A program made the position numbers and the translations under genes. From Pyrrhoderma lamaoense (lineage: Eukaryota; Basidiomycota; Agaricomycetes; Hymenochaetales; Hymenochaetaceae), in the NCBI GenBank assembly GCA_002794735.1, contig NBAZ01000009.1:868001-932000 (forward strand): DNA of 64,000 bases, given 5' to 3'. The notes beneath the pieces were generated by a model, which saw only the letters and a list, made by a program, of their open reading frames with translations, made no database searches and was not told the origin of the DNA. Shown here one piece after another: positions 62,202 to 64,000 of this stretch (positions within the stretch are counted from its first letter, which is position 1; every line of letters starts with the position of its first letter).

Positions 62202-64000
62202 ATATGCACCACTGCTTTGTGTGTGACAGTCGACGCCTGCGACGGACCTAGGGGTCTCAGTCAGGGTAAAGAAAAATCATCTTCCTTTTTTTTCGGTCCG
62301 ACTACACCGATAATTCCCCCCTGCTGATCTTTACCTTCTTTAGTTATGATTAATATTTCTCTCGAAAGAGCACACAAGATTCGGGGGAAAGTTGTCTTAC
62401 GAGTACTGAATCAGAAATTATTAGTATCGAGTTTCGGATTTAGAGAGGTTGGAAGTTTCTCGAGGGGCTCTAGTAATCGATGTCAATTCTACTGCCTAAG
62501 GGTAAGGCGGACAACGGAGCATATTGAATTTTGTGGATATGCAAATCAAGTTAGGGGGCAAGTTGATACTATTTGTTAGGATTACGTTCATTATATGAAC
62601 GTTTAACTATGGTTTCCTTGTTATGAATGTTTGGAAATCATACTATTATCAGACTTCGCATATGTACATGTACGTATCAACTTCTTGATGATACTCAAGC
62701 ACTGGTGCGTATACTTAATACCAACGTATCAGGAATTAATGTCACTACGGGCAACTTAAAGGGATTTACTATTGGCTAGTCATGTGAAATTGTGACTTTT
62801 GACCCTTACTTTCCACTAGAATCTTGGCTTGAAAACTGCTTGCTCCGTGCATGTATTACATTTCTCCGATGATGCTTCTCATCTTTGTTCCCAGCTGTCA
62901 ATTTGACACCTAGATAACCACAGATATCACGATACTCAAATCTAGCTTAGTATCCAAATTGATAGTTGAAGCAATGTCAAGTTCTTTTCTAGGCAGGTGA
63001 GATTTCTTTGCAGTAGGTATCTGCTCGAGTCATTATGTGTTTTAATCTCTTTCCTGACCTTTATTTCCGCCAAGTGATTCAATAACAAGTGAAGAAACAA
63101 ATTCGCCCCCTGCTTTTACTACGATTATCAATGTTCTTCACGCTATATAAATGGATTTATGCCGTTTCAGATTAAAATTCCCAAGAGCCATCTGTAAAAT
63201 CCCCAAGTTGTTATTGTACAAGGTCGAGATACGATTTGACCAACCCAGTGAACCCAAGAAAGAATTTGTCAGATAGGCCTGTGAAATCCTCAAAGTTCAA
63301 ATTAAAACCATCAACCCGCGATCTCCCCTATAATCTTAACAAAGAATGACTTGCTATAGTGCTTCAATGATGAGACAGAGCCACAAAAAGGGGGTCTTAC
63401 GTTATGCATACGGATGGTTTGGCTTCGTTGCCATCCTTATAATAATGATATATGGGCCTCCATGATAGTAAATGCGCGCATCGTTACATGTAATGTCGTC
63501 TTGTTATTTGCTCGAAACTGAGTAATTTGTAAACAGTTTGGATTTCTCTACGTACAATATTATATTTTATCTGGTAATGATCAAGTGCATAGTAGAGCTG
63601 AGAGAGGAAGCTATCTAAGCCATAGCTGAAGGTAGGTGGTAAGGCCAGTAATTTTTCCTTCCTGTGGAGTACTGCTTTATCGTCTAACGAAGTCTTGTAA
63701 GAGATATGCTGTTTGTATCTGACGGACTTTTGGCCGAAATTTCTTTACAATTGGAAGGTTGTACACTTCTCGATGACACGTTTCCTCCCGGCCAGAGGAC
63801 ACGTTATCACGCTAGTGAACACTCGTTCTTTCCGCTTGGCCAACCTCCAAGACAAAACCCTTGAAATTCCAAGAGCACAAACAACCAAATAGTTGCTATA
63901 GGAGACATGATGATGATGCATTGAGTTTTTTGATTATGCTACGCGAAACCGCGCCTTAGCTCAACTATAGGAGATACCTGACCTTTGCTTTTGATACGGT
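62202..64000. other. right flank, no gene seen
   Basis: The left few hundred bases are the presumed promoter of the bHLH gene. The rest has only short open frames without motif and no recognisable RNA gene or repeat. A gene beyond the window edge cannot be excluded. Confidence 0.45.

Noticed and set aside
1..64000. CRISPR arrays, bacterial operons or prophage
   Set aside because: The window is clearly fungal nuclear DNA with spliceosomal introns, and no regularly spaced repeat array is visible.

Overview
The window looks like nuclear DNA of a filamentous basidiomycete, most likely an Agaricomycete. The genes are split by many short GT-AG introns (mostly about 45-80 nt). Several protein families are typical of that group: a single-pass membrane family with an LQVAVLIAMP-type motif, a secreted GPI-anchored family often auto-annotated as 'macrofage activating glycoprotein', GT61-type proteins with the basidiomycete architecture, and a bHLH factor with a long loop. 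By eye the DNA is AT-rich. Genes come in small groups separated by long stretches with no credible coding.

Layout: 1-5.1 kb, no gene. 5.1-6.7 kb (-), secreted single-TM protein. 8.8-12.6 kb, two divergent paralogs of a small membrane protein that share an intron position. 13.5-17.8 kb (+), a large disordered Ser-rich protein. It converges on cohesin SMC1 at 18.3-23.2 kb (-). 24.0-25.7 kb (+), GPI-anchored secreted protein. 25.7-37.2 kb, an 11.5-kb stretch without a recognisable gene, whose right part is rich in simple repeats. 37.4-38.9 kb (+), sorbitol/xylitol-type zinc dehydrogenase with a TATA box and CT-rich leader. 40.7-46.0 kb (-), S41-family (CPAF-like) secreted peptidase homologue with 15 exons, some only 16-28 nt, and two introns near 800 nt. 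46.9-47.4 kb (-), small conserved hypothetical protein. 49.0-49.6 kb, decayed P450 fragment. 51.5-53.8 kb (-), full P450. 55.2-56.6 kb (-) TPT/EamA sugar-phosphate transporter and 56.9-58.9 kb (+) GT61-like protein share a 284-bp divergent intergenic region. 59.7-62.2 kb (-), bHLH transcription factor.

The strongest cross-window observation is technical. At least eleven places in eight otherwise well-conserved genes, including essential SMC1, need exactly one extra base to restore the family reading frame. Most sit at short homopolymers, and none needs a base removed. Adding one base per site makes total CDS lengths divisible by three and ends them at the family-typical C-terminus. This points to homopolymer under-calling in the assembly rather than gene decay. 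Gene products below should be read with that in mind.

Functionally the genes are mostly unrelated: chromosome cohesion, sugar alcohol metabolism, secretion and cell surface, Golgi glycosylation, oxidation and transcription. I see no coherent biosynthetic cluster and no clear new system. The most biologically interesting points are the P450 gene with its nearby dead copy, the inverted paralog pair, and the microexon-rich peptidase gene.
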